Shown here: positions 8,930-16,353 of the stretch, one piece after another
Layout of the letters: each line of letters starts with the position of its first letter
Numbering within the stretch: the first letter of the stretch is position 1
From: Peptoniphilus_A genitalis
Lineage (GTDB): Bacteria; Bacillota; Clostridia; Tissierellales; Peptoniphilaceae
DNA: 59,516 nt
Assembly (NCBI RefSeq): GCF_949769225.1
Contig: NZ_CATKPB010000012.1
Strand: one strand, 5' to 3'
Notes under the pieces: model-generated
What the model was told of the DNA's origin: nothing
Database searches by the model: none
Seen by the model: the letters and a program-made list of their open reading frames with translations, nothing else
Made by a program: the position numbers and the translations under genes

Positions 8930-10198
8930 TTATTCAAAAAATTCAAATTCGTATTCGCCAATAAATACTGAGCAGCCGTCGTGGGCTCCAAGTTCTTCTA
9001 GCTTTTCTACAACCTTATTCTTTCTAAGGTTTTCTTGGAAATATTTAAGTGAATCGTAATCATCGAAGTTTGTAGAGCGAAGGAGTTTGTCAATGTAAGG
9101 TCCCTCAACAAAGTATTCTCCTTGTTCCTTGAAGACCCTGATGCCTTCTTCTCTCTTAACTTCTTCTACGTGTTCTATGTCGTAGGTTTCGTAATCTGTG
9201 TAGTCCACTTCTTGAAGTTGTCTGTAAGTTTCCTTCATTAACTTGTCTACATTTTCTGTTGTGGCACAGGAACCTGCAATTATTTCATACTTGTCTCCAA
9301 GCTCTTCTCTTAATTTTTCAAGATTTTCTTCTGCACCTGGGACATCAGTCTTGTTGGCAAAAATAATTTGCTTCTTTTCTCCCAGCTTTTCATTGTATCT
9401 CACAAGCTCTTCATTGATCTTGTAGAAGTCTTCCACTGGGTCCCTGTACTCTGAACCAGAAACATCTAGGACGTGGATGAGGATGCCTGTCCTCTCAACG
9501 TGTTTTAAGAATTCGTCACCGAGACCAATTCCTTCTGATGCTCCCTCAATAAGTCCAGGTATGTCTGCTATAACAAAGGATTCGCCCTCATCAATTTTTA
9601 CAACGCCAAGGTTTGGAGAAAGGGTTGTAAAGTGATAGTTGGCAATCTTTGGTGTAGCAGATGTAACTATGGAAAGAAGGGTTGACTTACCTACGTTAGG
9701 GAAACCAACTAGTCCCACATCAGCAAGGAGTTTAAGTTCCAAGATTATCTCTCTTTCTTCTCCCATGTTGCCTGCTTGGGCAAAGGCTGGTGCCTGTCTA
9801 GTGGAAGTCTTAAACCTGGCATTACCCATACCGCCACGTCCACCCTTGCAGACAGTTACAGCCATGTCATTTTCCTTTAAGTCGTAGATAACTCCATTAG
9901 TAGAAGCGTCCCTAATTAGGGTTCCCACTGGTACCTTTAGGACTATGTCTTCTCCGTCTTTTCCAAATTTTAATTTGCTCATGCCGTTTTGACCATTTTC
10001 GGCCTTGTATTCTCTCTTGTATCTAAAGTCCATCAAAGTGTGAAGTCCAGAGTCTGTCATTACAATTACATTGCCACCTCTGCCTCCGTCGCCGCCAGCT
10101 GGTCCTCCTGCTGGTTCGAATTTTTCTCTTCGCCAAGCGACAGCGCCATCTCCACCTTTTCCGGCTTTTAATTTTATTTTAGCTATATCTATAAACAT
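8930..10198 (-). CDS. obg: Obg GTPase (ribosome assembly / stress)
   Basis: Obg is an essential GTPase that binds the 50S subunit late in assembly and is linked to ppGpp signalling. The 422-residue protein has the glycine-rich Obg fold (about 1-157, with the GG.GG repeats typical of left-handed polyproline helices), then the G domain with GFPNVGKSTLL (G1), DIPG (G3) and NKTD (G4), and a C-terminal OCT domain (about 345-422) ending in an EFEFFE acidic tail. It is the first gene of the operon running to ridA; the ribosome site GCGAGGT is 6 nt from the ATG. Confidence 0.97.
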   Translation of the reverse strand: MFIDIAKIKLKAGKGGDGAVAWRREKFEPAGGPAGGDGGRGGNVIVMTDSGLHTLMDFRYKREYKAENGQNGMSKLKFGKDGEDIVLKVPVGTLIRDASTNGVIYDLKENDMAVTVCKGGRGGMGNARFKTSTRQAPAFAQAGNMGEEREIILELKLLADVGLVGFPNVGKSTLLSIVTSATPKIANYHFTTLSPNLGVVKIDEGESFVIADIPGLIEGASEGIGLGDEFLKHVERTGILIHVLDVSGSEYRDPVEDFYKINEELVRYNEKLGEKKQIIFANKTDVPGAEENLEKLREELGDKYEIIAGSCATTENVDKLMKETYRQLQEVDYTDYETYDIEHVEEVKREEGIRVFKEQGEYFVEGPYIDKLLRSTNFDDYDSLKYFQENLRKNKVVEKLEELGAHDGCSVFIGEYEFEFFE

Positions 10199-10219
10199 TT
10201 TTACCTCGCATTTTCTAAA

Positions 10220-10273
10220 ATTATATCACAGAATTAGCACAGAATTGTAGTGAAAACTTGAACCTTATGTCAA
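10220..10273 (-). promoter_or_regulatory. Promoter region of the obg operon
   Basis: Two minus-strand candidates are visible: TTGACA (10268-10273), an 18-bp spacer and TACAAT (10244-10249); and an extended -10, TGATATAAT, with TATAAT at 10220-10225. Between them CACAGAATT occurs twice, 11 bp apart (10227 and 10238), which could be an operator or chance. Confidence 0.6.
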
Positions 10274-10315
10274 ATATGTAAAATCTTTGTGAAAAATAGA
10301 CTTTACTCTTAAAAA

Positions 10316-10344
10316 AATAAAAGCAAGGTTTCCCTTGCTTTATC
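10316..10344 (-). terminator. Terminator of the rplU-prp-rpmA operon
   Basis: AAAGCAAGG / CCTTGCTTT forms a hairpin just after the rpmA stop, followed by a T-rich run on the minus strand. Confidence 0.8.
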
Positions 10345-10345
10345 T

Positions 10346-10645
10346 TTATGCTAATTCAACTTTTTCTTCTTGGTAAACATTAGCGAATTTCTTTCCGCCT
10401 TTGCCCTTAGTTGTGAATCTTAAAATTCCATCAGCTGTTGCAAATAAAGTGTCATCTGACCCTCTCATTACATTTTCACCTGGATGGATTTTAGTTCCTC
10501 TTTGTCTAACGATAATGTTACCTGCTAGAACAAATTGTCCGTCGCCTCTCTTAACTCCAAGTCTCTTTGAGTTTGAGTCACGACCGTTCTTAGAAGAACC
10601 TGCTCCCTTTTTTGAAGAAAAAAGCAATAAATCAAATTTAATCAT
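10346..10645 (-). CDS. rpmA: 50S ribosomal protein L27 with Prp-cleaved N-terminus
   Basis: L27 sits at the peptidyl transferase centre of the 50S subunit. The 99-residue protein has the hallmark SKKGAGSSKNGRDSNSKRLG and IIVRQRGTKIHPG blocks. It begins with a short extension MIKFDLLLFS before SKKG, the Firmicutes-type leader that the Prp protease removes so the conserved tail can reach the active site. The gene for that protease is immediately upstream and overlaps it by 8 nt. Ribosome site GGAGGTG. Confidence 0.97.
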   Translation of the reverse strand: MIKFDLLLFSSKKGAGSSKNGRDSNSKRLGVKRGDGQFVLAGNIIVRQRGTKIHPGENVMRGSDDTLFATADGILRFTTKGKGGKKFANVYQEEKVELA

Positions 10646-10976
10646 TTTGCACCTCCACCTTCTTTAGTGTTAAATATCCTGGATAGGCCTCGTCAATGAG
10701 TTCTATCCCTTTAATCATAAATTCAAAACAAGTTTGAATATCATTTCTTTTAAAAATATCACTTTTTAAAATTTCTATTTTTAACATTCCGTCGCCCTGT
10801 GAGTCCCTAATGTCACTTTCACTTAGACCCAACTTATCTATTAAGGTAAAGTATAGGGTTTGAGTGAGAGTTGATATGCTGGAGCAGACAAGCTTGTCAA
10901 ATTCTCCCTCTGCGTGGCCACAAGACTTAAATCCATAGTAATAATCGCCTTTTTTGTAAAGGTCAATCCTAGTCAT
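10638..10976 (-). CDS. prp: Ribosomal-processing cysteine protease Prp
   Basis: Prp removes the N-terminal extension of L27 in Firmicutes and Fusobacteria. The 112-residue protein shows the catalytic His21 in SCGHAEGEFD and Cys31 in KLVCSSIS, the characteristic pair and spacing. It overlaps the rplU stop codon by one base (TAATG) and rpmA by 8 nt, so translation of all three is coupled. The extended L27 next door is the expected substrate. Confidence 0.94.
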   Translation of the reverse strand: MTRIDLYKKGDYYYGFKSCGHAEGEFDKLVCSSISTLTQTLYFTLIDKLGLSESDIRDSQGDGMLKIEILKSDIFKRNDIQTCFEFMIKGIELIDEAYPGYLTLKKVEVQND

Positions 10977-11281
10977 TAGTTAATACCTGAAATTTCAACT
11001 AAAGTGTATGGTTGACGGTGTCCGTTTTTCTTTCTTTCGTTTTTCTTAGATTTGTATTTATATACGATAACTTTTTTAGCCTTAGCTTGAGCTAATACCT
11101 TAGCTTCAACCTTAGCACCCTCAACGTATGGAGTACCAACTTTTGGCTCGTCACCAGATACAAAAACAACCTTGTCAAAAGTTACAACGTCGCCTTCATT
11201 TGCATCTAATTTTTCAACTCTAAGTTTGTCACCAGCTTCAACAGTGTATTGTTTTCCGCCTGTTTCAATAATTGCGTACAT
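10976..11281 (-). CDS. rplU: 50S ribosomal protein L21
   Basis: L21 is a 23S rRNA-binding protein of the large subunit. The 101-residue sequence has MYAIIETGGKQY, the central VG.P.V.GA.V.A.V strand and KSKKNERKKNGHRQ.Y near the end. Start at 11281 (MYAIIE) is preferred over the upstream GTG at 11290 because AGGAGG lies 8 nt before it and overlaps the GTG. It is preceded by a recognisable L21 leader RNA and a clear promoter. Confidence 0.97.
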   Translation of the reverse strand: MYAIIETGGKQYTVEAGDKLRVEKLDANEGDVVTFDKVVFVSGDEPKVGTPYVEGAKVEAKVLAQAKAKKVIVYKYKSKKNERKKNGHRQPYTLVEISGIN

Positions 11282-11289
11282 TTGTAGCA

Positions 11290-11354
11290 CCTCCTCATTA
11301 CAAGACTCGCCATCCTAGGTACCGAAGTTTAAAACCTATTCTGTGCGGTTACAT
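11290..11354 (-). ncRNA. Ribosomal protein L21 leader RNA
   Basis: The leader on the minus strand carries ACCGCACAG, a short variable hairpin, then ACCTAGGATGGCGAGTC before the ribosome site. These are the conserved blocks I remember from Firmicutes L21 leaders, which are thought to give autogenous control of rplU-prp-rpmA. Recognition is by eye; a covariance-model search (Rfam L21_leader) would decide. Confidence 0.72.
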
Positions 11355-11360
11355 CAATGT

Positions 11361-11389
11361 ATTTTATCACAAGGACCCAGCTTTGTAAA
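11361..11389 (-). promoter_or_regulatory. Promoter of rplU-prp-rpmA
   Basis: TTTACA (11384-11389), a 17-bp spacer and TAAAAT (11361-11366) on the minus strand. The 18-bp repeat array 2 begins only 7 bp upstream of the -35. Confidence 0.75.
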
Positions 11390-11396
11390 GAAATTT

Positions 11397-11612
11397 TATA
11401 AATATTTATGGTTTTATTAATTTTTATGTCCTCATAAAATTTTACGACTTTATAAATCTTTGTAAGCTTATAAAAATCCATGACCTTGCAAGTCTTTAGG
11501 ACTTCATAAAATTTTATGACTTTATAAATCCTTATGACTCTATAATATCTCACTTAGCCATAAAAGTCTCTTGCTTTATAAAAAATTATTAACTTATAAA
11601 AATTCTCACAAA
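11397..11612 (+). repeat. 18-bp degenerate tandem repeat array 2 (12 units)
   Basis: Twelve gap-free 18-bp units, for example 11433-11450, 11451-11468, 11505-11522 and 11523-11540, share the plus-strand pattern YATAAAWTTTTAYGACTT. The period shows up as a six-residue repeat (pattern K-V-I-K-F-Y) in one minus-strand frame, but there is no ribosome site and the frame looks like a by-product of the repeat. The array fills the space between the thrS terminator and the rplU promoter. Confidence 0.9.
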
Positions 11613-11640
11613 AATAGCAGGCCCCTAAGACCTGCTAAAA
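11611..11640 (-). terminator. Terminator of thrS
   Basis: TAGCAGG / CCTGCTA hairpin (11615-11637) followed by TTTTT on the minus strand, 30 bp after the thrS stop. Confidence 0.85.
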
Positions 11641-11669
11641 TTTTATATTTTATATTTTTCAAGTACAAC

Positions 11670-13580
11670 TTATTCAGTGATTGTCTTGTTTTTAATTTCT
11701 TCTTGAAGTGATGCGATAAATTCATCTACATCAACATCTTGAACTTCTTCTCCATTTCTCTTTCTAACTGAAAGCTTGCCAGAAGTTTCTTCTTTTTCAC
11801 CGATAACTAGCATGTAGTTGATCTTCTTAACTTGTGCTTCTCTAATCTTGTAACCAACTTTTTCAGCACGTCCATCTAGGTGAACTCTAAGTCCTGCTGC
11901 GTGAAGTTTATCTGCAATAGATTGTGCAAAGTCTTTGAACTTGTCTGATACTGGGATAACTTCAACTTGTACTGGAGATAACCATAGTGGGAATTTACCA
12001 GCAAAGTGTTCGATTAGGATACCCATAAATCTTTCAACTGATCCAAGTAGGGCCCTGTGAAGCATAACTGGTCTTTGTCTTTCTCCATTTTCATCAACGT
12101 AAGTTAAGTCAAAGTTTTCTGGAAGTTGGAAATCAAGTTGGATTGTACCACATTGCCAAGTTCTACCAATGGCATCTTCTAGGTGGAAGTCAATCTTAGG
12201 ACCGTAGAAAGCTCCGTCGCCTTCGTTAATTGTGTAAGGAAGCTTCTTTTCTTCTAGGGCTTCTTTTAAGCTTTCTTCTGCAAGATTCCAAGCGTCAAGT
12301 TCTCCCATATAGTCGTCTGGTCTTGTTGAAAGTTCAATTGAATATTTAAATCCAAATGTTGAATATAGGTAGTCTGCAAGGTCAATCATCTTAAATACTT
12401 CGTCTTTTACTTGTGAGAACAAGCAATAAACGTGGGCATCGTCTTGAGTAAATGTTCTTACCCTAAATAGACCGTGTAGGGCTCCAGAAAGTTCGTGTCT
12501 GTGAACTATACCATATTCAGCAAGTCTAATAGGAAGGTCCCTATAAGAGTGGTTGTTTGAATTGTAAACAAGGATTGATCCAGGGCAGTTCATTGGTTTA
12601 ACTGCGTAGTCGCCGTCATCAATCTTTGTGAAGTACATGTTGTCCTTGTAGTGGTCCCAGTGACCTGATCTGTGCCATAGGGCTTCGTTTAGGATAATTG
12701 GTGTTAGGATTTCTCCGTAACCATTTTCTTCAAGAACTCCCCTCCACCAGTTTAGTAGGTTGTTTCTTAAAATCATTCCATTTGGGTGGAAGAATGGGAA
12801 GCCTGGTCCTTCTTCGTGCATGCTAAAGAGATCAAGTTCCTTACCAAGTTTTCTGTGGTCTCTCTTTTCAGCTTCTTCACGTCTTGTGATATATTCTTCT
12901 AGTTGTGATTGTTTTTCAAAGGCAATACCGTAAAGTCTTTGTAGCATCTTATTGTTAGAGTCCCCTCTCCAATAAGCACCTGCTATTGAAAGAAGTTTAA
13001 TAGCCTTGATTTTCTTAGTTGAAAGAAGGTGAGGTCCCTTGCAAAGGTCAAGGAAGTCGCCAATCTTATACATTGTGATCTTTTCATCTGCTGGAAGGTC
13101 ATTTATTAGTTCAACCTTGTAGTCTTGTCCCTTTTCTTTGAAATATTTAAGAGCTTCTTCTCTTGAAATTTCAATTTTTTCTACTGGAAGGTCCTTCTTG
13201 GCAATTTCCTTCATCTTGTCTTCAATTGCCTTAAAGTCTTCTTCTACAAATCTGTGTTCAAGGTCAAGGTCATAGTAGAAGCCTGTTTCAGTTGAAGGTC
13301 CAATGGCAAATTTTGTATCTGGGTAAAGTTCTTGGATTGCATAAGCCATGATGTGGGATGCAGTGTGCCAGAAAATTTGCTTGCCTTCCTTGTCTTCAAA
13401 TTTTACAACCTTGAAGTCAGCGTCTTCATAAACCTTGTCGTCAAGGCCTAGGATTTCACCGTTAACTACTGCTCCAAGAGATTGTCTCAAAAGACCTTCT
13501 GAGATATCTCCAGTAATTTGAGATACCTTTACTCCACTTTCGTATTCTTTTTGTGATCCGTCTGGGTACTTTATAATCAT
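11670..13580 (-). CDS. thrS: Threonyl-tRNA synthetase
   Basis: This class II synthetase charges tRNA-Thr. The 636-residue protein has the N-terminal TGS domain (about 1-60), the editing/SAD domain with HTASHIMAYA (HxxxH) and CKGPHL, the catalytic core with MNCPGS, RLAEYGIVHRHE (motif 2) and RPVMLHRALLGSVERF (motif 3), and the anticodon-binding domain near the end. It is a single-gene unit under a T-box leader. Ribosome site AGGAGGATAAA. Editing residues appear intact. Confidence 0.98.
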   Translation of the reverse strand: MIIKYPDGSQKEYESGVKVSQITGDISEGLLRQSLGAVVNGEILGLDDKVYEDADFKVVKFEDKEGKQIFWHTASHIMAYAIQELYPDTKFAIGPSTETGFYYDLDLEHRFVEEDFKAIEDKMKEIAKKDLPVEKIEISREEALKYFKEKGQDYKVELINDLPADEKITMYKIGDFLDLCKGPHLLSTKKIKAIKLLSIAGAYWRGDSNNKMLQRLYGIAFEKQSQLEEYITRREEAEKRDHRKLGKELDLFSMHEEGPGFPFFHPNGMILRNNLLNWWRGVLEENGYGEILTPIILNEALWHRSGHWDHYKDNMYFTKIDDGDYAVKPMNCPGSILVYNSNNHSYRDLPIRLAEYGIVHRHELSGALHGLFRVRTFTQDDAHVYCLFSQVKDEVFKMIDLADYLYSTFGFKYSIELSTRPDDYMGELDAWNLAEESLKEALEEKKLPYTINEGDGAFYGPKIDFHLEDAIGRTWQCGTIQLDFQLPENFDLTYVDENGERQRPVMLHRALLGSVERFMGILIEHFAGKFPLWLSPVQVEVIPVSDKFKDFAQSIADKLHAAGLRVHLDGRAEKVGYKIREAQVKKINYMLVIGEKEETSGKLSVRKRNGEEVQDVDVDEFIASLQEEIKNKTITE

Positions 13581-13604
13581 TTTATCCTCCTAAAAATTAA
13601 TAAT

Positions 13605-13640
13605 AAAAAAAGCCACCATCCCAAAGGACGATGACCGTGG
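13605..13640 (-). terminator. T-box regulated terminator of the thrS leader
   Basis: On the minus strand TCATCGTCC / GGGATGGTGG (with G-U pairs) forms a hairpin followed by TTTTTTT. The upstream side overlaps the T-box sequence, so the antiterminator and terminator are mutually exclusive. Confidence 0.8.
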
Positions 13641-13808
13641 TTCCACCTTAATTAAACTCTAGGGACTTAACGCGTCCTGACGCCATAGTTTGCTATGGGA
13701 CTCCAAGTTAGTTTTCAAAAATATAAAATTGGAAATTTTCACCAGCCATTTCCTCTCTAAGAATTTTATAGATCCTACTCTTCTTATCAAAGTCTCTTTT
13801 AAAATTGT
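13641..13808 (-). ncRNA. Threonine T-box leader of thrS
   Basis: The minus-strand leader has all T-box landmarks: stem I with a GAAGAGTA strand, the AGAGA bulge and GGTGAAA loop, the specifier region, and the T-box core TAAGGTGGAACCACGG at 13635-13650. The specifier reads ACT (13710-13712) in GAAA-ACT-A, in the same place relative to the 3' kink-turn side as in the known glyQS leader. ACT is a threonine codon, matching the gene. Uncharged tRNA-Thr should stabilise the antiterminator and switch thrS on. Confidence 0.92.
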
Positions 13809-13812
13809 TTCT

Positions 13813-13841
13813 ATAATAACACAAAGGTCTTATATCTTCAA
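13813..13841 (-). promoter_or_regulatory. Promoter of the thrS leader
   Basis: TTGAAG (13836-13841), a 17-bp spacer and TATTAT (13813-13818). A perfect inverted repeat, AGAGAAAT-TATC-ATTTCTCT, lies just upstream at 13853-13872. Nothing else recognisable is in 13842-13927. Confidence 0.65.
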
Positions 13842-13927
13842 GAATAATTGTAAGAGAAATTATCATTTCTCTCGCCCCTATATATTACCCAGGCTAATTT
13901 ATTTAAAACAAGATTTTTCTTTTTTTT

Positions 13928-13936
13928 TGATATAAT
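13928..13936 (+). promoter_or_regulatory. Extended -10 promoter of the two unknown genes
   Basis: TGATATAAT (TATAAT at 13931-13936 with TG one base upstream) stands 29 bp before the ATG at 13966. The -35 region is poor, as is common for extended -10 promoters. Confidence 0.55.
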
Positions 13937-13965
13937 TAAAGGAGAAAAATTATTTGGAGGGACTT

Positions 13966-14220
13966 ATGAAAATAAAAACTAAAAAGAGAATTGTATTAAC
14001 TTTATTATTTCTTATTCCAATACTGTTTAGACTTTATACAGCCTTAAGTGAATTTTATGGTTTTTATCGTAGCCCAAATAGTAAATTTAGTTTTATATTT
14101 TATTTTCTTGACTATTTGGGAAATAGTATAAGTTCAGCTTTTTATTGGTATCCACTAATTGCCTTATCACTTATTTACCTAGATTTAATTATTAAAGACC
14201 ATTTTAATAAGAAAAAATAA
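13966..14220 (+). CDS. Small hypothetical membrane protein
   Basis: I do not recognise this 84-residue protein. It starts with KIKTKKR, has a hydrophobic helix (about 8-25), an aromatic-rich middle (YGFYRSP) and one or two more hydrophobic helices (about 38-75), and ends in KKK, so it is a basic-tailed membrane protein. Start ATG 13966 is chosen for its GGAGG site (the TTG at 13954 precedes that site). It is followed after 22 nt by another unknown gene on the same strand and probably forms a two-gene unit with it, an island between leftward operons. Confidence 0.75.
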   Translation: MKIKTKKRIVLTLLFLIPILFRLYTALSEFYGFYRSPNSKFSFIFYFLDYLGNSISSAFYWYPLIALSLIYLDLIIKDHFNKKK

Positions 14221-14242
14221 TTGGAGGAAATCTAAAAGTAAA

Positions 14243-14746
14243 ATGGACTACAAAACTCAAATTAAAATGTTCAAGCACTTAATTCCTATTGGCGAGAGAG
14301 ATTCAAAAGACCTTATGGATTATCTCAAAAGTAAATTTGACCTTGTTGAACTTGATTTTTCAGAATTACCTTCTTACAAGAAGGATATGCTTAGTGAAAA
14401 TGCAAAGTATTGCGTTGGAAATATTAAGTTAAATGTTGAGATAGAAGACATGTCCTTTCGCTTCTTTAAAATTATAGAAAATGAAAAAAGCAAAGAATAT
14501 GTAGACCCACGTGAAGCTGAATGGGGTAATTTTCTTTTTTTTATACTTGAAGAAAAGACTAAATACATGTCTACAAATAGTGGTAGACTTCTAACAGAGA
14601 TGATTTACATTTCTGGCGTTTCTAAGGAATCTTACCTTGAAGAAGATTTAGAATTTAAAAATTTGCTTTCTTTTTTAATGTTTGATTACCTTGATGACAA
14701 TAAATTTTTATATAAAAAAATTCTTCACAAAAAAATAAATAGATAG
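14243..14746 (+). CDS. Hypothetical cytoplasmic protein (167 aa)
   Basis: No family recognised. It is a soluble, charged alpha/beta-looking protein without signal peptide or membrane helix; notable features are an acidic LDFSELPSYKKD stretch, the FRFFKIIENEK segment and a WGNFLFFILEEK aromatic patch. The ATG at 14243 lies 15 nt after a GGAGG, longer than usual, so the start is only fairly secure. It shares a promoter with the preceding small membrane protein and ends before a strong bidirectional terminator. Confidence 0.7.
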   Translation: MDYKTQIKMFKHLIPIGERDSKDLMDYLKSKFDLVELDFSELPSYKKDMLSENAKYCVGNIKLNVEIEDMSFRFFKIIENEKSKEYVDPREAEWGNFLFFILEEKTKYMSTNSGRLLTEMIYISGVSKESYLEEDLEFKNLLSFLMFDYLDDNKFLYKKILHKKINR

Positions 14747-14784
14747 TATATGTTTATAAATATCCTAATAATTATATTATAAAT

Positions 14785-14833
14785 AAAAGATGGTATTAAA
14801 GAAGGGAATTAACCCTTCTGCATACCATCTTTT
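14785..14833. terminator. Long bidirectional terminator
   Basis: AAAAGATGGTAT ... ATACCATCTTTT outer stem with an inner AGAAGGG / CCCTTCT stem. It lies between convergent genes, with A-runs and T-runs on both sides. Confidence 0.85.
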
Positions 14834-14857
14834 ATATTTTCCATTTTTACAAAAGTT

Positions 14858-15544
14858 TTAAATAAAATAAATAGAACCAAAATCCTCTATTGTTTCATCT
14901 GACAAAATTTCAATTTCATAATCATAATTACTTATTATTTTTAAAATTTCTTCATGGGATGAATGATGAGAAAAATCTCCTGTGAAGAATATTTTTTTGC
15001 CCAAGACTCCAGTAGCACCTCCAATAAAACCATAGTTGAAGTTTTGAAGTTTAATTTGTCCATGGTCTATCTTATAAATGGGAATCAAGTCCCTTAGGCT
15101 TTCATAAATTCCACCATCACTTGTGATGATAAAGTCATTAGTCACAAGGCAGGAGCACTTAGCATAGCCCTGCTTGATATTTACCAGGTCATAGCCAGCC
15201 TTCTTGTAATAATCTAGGATGACTTGGTCTGTGTGCTTTAAGTTGTGGATGAAAATATTCTTAAAGGCAAAGGCATTTAAGTGAATGTCACTTGGGTATT
15301 TTGCCGATAAAGATGAATGAGATGGGATAATGTTTTTGTCTCCAAAAATCTCTTTATAATAGTCAAAATTATCCCTATCTACCACTAAATCTCCACTTGG
15401 AAGTGGATGGACCAAGATGTCTGGGTGGGTATCTAGTCCCCTTAAGACCCTTGTGTTTGCCTTTGTCCTCACCACTTCCCCATATTCTTTTAATTTTTCT
15501 GCAGACTCTTCTGGAAAGTTTTCTGCCACTAATACATAGGTCAT
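14858..15544 (-). CDS. DUF6873-type GME-fold protein
   Basis: This 228-residue protein resembles an uncharacterised clostridial family annotated as a guanidino-modifying-enzyme fold (relatives of dimethylarginine hydrolases and deiminases). Visible features are repeated internal alpha/beta units, conserved HPLPSGDLVVD, HLNAFAFKN, YAKCSCLV and GFIGGATGV blocks and FTGDFSHH. Catalytic activity is unproven; a Cys-Ser-Cys pair and several His/Asp are candidates. It overlaps the start of the upstream methyltransferase gene's stop by 4 nt (ATGA type), so the two are co-translated. Confidence 0.65.
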   Translation of the reverse strand: MTYVLVAENFPEESAEKLKEYGEVVRTKANTRVLRGLDTHPDILVHPLPSGDLVVDRDNFDYYKEIFGDKNIIPSHSSLSAKYPSDIHLNAFAFKNIFIHNLKHTDQVILDYYKKAGYDLVNIKQGYAKCSCLVTNDFIITSDGGIYESLRDLIPIYKIDHGQIKLQNFNYGFIGGATGVLGKKIFFTGDFSHHSSHEEILKIISNYDYEIEILSDETIEDFGSIYFI

Positions 15545-16287
15545 TTCATCATCTCGTAAATTATAATTGATGCTGCAACATTGGCATTGAGGGAGTCAAC
15601 CTTGGGAGAAATTGGAATATTTAAAAAGCCCCTTGCATGGGTCATTATAAAGTCCGAAACCCCCTTGGCTTCGTTGCCAATTACAACTATGTCCTTGTCC
15701 TTGAAGTCATAGTCCCTTGTTGAAGTGGAATTATCTAGTGACGTTGCAAGAATATTAAAGTCCAAATTTACCAAGTCTTCTCGACCCATAAAGTAAATTG
15801 GGAGCCTAAAGATGGAGGACATGGAGGACCTAACAGTCTTTGGATTGTAAAGGTCGCAAGACTCTGGAGAAATTATAAGACCGTCAAGTCCCAGGGCATC
15901 AGCAGAACGAATTATTCCCCCAAGATTGCCTGGCTCTCTTATGTCATCAAGGTAGAGAAACTTGCCAGAAGTCCTGTCAAAGTCCCTGTGAAGGTAGGAG
16001 TAGTAGGCTATGATGCCAGGAGATGTGACTGCATCGCAAAGGTTTTTGAAAATATTGTCAGAAAAGACAAAAATCTTATTTTGGTCTACATCTTTTACAA
16101 TATTTTCAAATTTATTTGACCTATAGGCAGACTCACTAAGGGCAAGATATTTAATTTCAAATCCTTCAGCCTCTTCAATGACCACAGGCTTCTCCACCAT
16201 GAAGAGCTTGCTTTCTTGTCTGTGTTTTTTTTCCAAAAGTCCCTTTAAAAATTTGTATGTATTGTTATTTTTACTTGTAATTATCAT
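15541..16287 (-). CDS. TrmH/SpoU family RNA 2'-O-methyltransferase
   Basis: SPOUT-class methyltransferases methylate ribose 2'-OH groups in rRNA or tRNA. The 248-residue protein has an N-terminal substrate-binding domain starting with ITSKNNN..K, then the knotted domain with DDIREPGNLGGIIRSADALG (motif 1), VVIGNEAKG (motif 2) and IPISPKVDSLNANVAASI (motif 3). Start at 16287 fits GAGGGA; the ATG 12 nt earlier overlaps that site. The target nucleotide cannot be told; the family includes the 23S rRNA G2251-type enzymes and YsgA-type proteins. Confidence 0.92.
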   Translation of the reverse strand: MIITSKNNNTYKFLKGLLEKKHRQESKLFMVEKPVVIEEAEGFEIKYLALSESAYRSNKFENIVKDVDQNKIFVFSDNIFKNLCDAVTSPGIIAYYSYLHRDFDRTSGKFLYLDDIREPGNLGGIIRSADALGLDGLIISPESCDLYNPKTVRSSMSSIFRLPIYFMGREDLVNLDFNILATSLDNSTSTRDYDFKDKDIVVIGNEAKGVSDFIMTHARGFLNIPISPKVDSLNANVAASIIIYEMMK

Positions 16288-16307
16288 TTTTTCCCTCATT
16301 TTTAAAG

Positions 16308-16328
16308 AAAAAAGCCCCGAGGGGCTCT
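16308..16328 (-). terminator. Terminator after the DUF4342 gene
   Basis: AGCCCC / GGGGCT six-pair hairpin (16313-16326) followed by TTTTTT on the minus strand. Confidence 0.85.
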
Positions 16329-16353
16329 TAACTTTAATAAATTTTAATAAGTT

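Noticed and set aside
11329..11553. Minus-strand frame of 74 residues with a six-residue repeat
   Set aside because: The period is that of the 18-bp DNA array, the other two arrays do not keep this frame open, and there is no ribosome site; it also runs into the rplU leader.
13690..13935. Plus-strand 81-residue frame
   Set aside because: It lies antisense to the thrS T-box leader and promoter, with no ribosome site.
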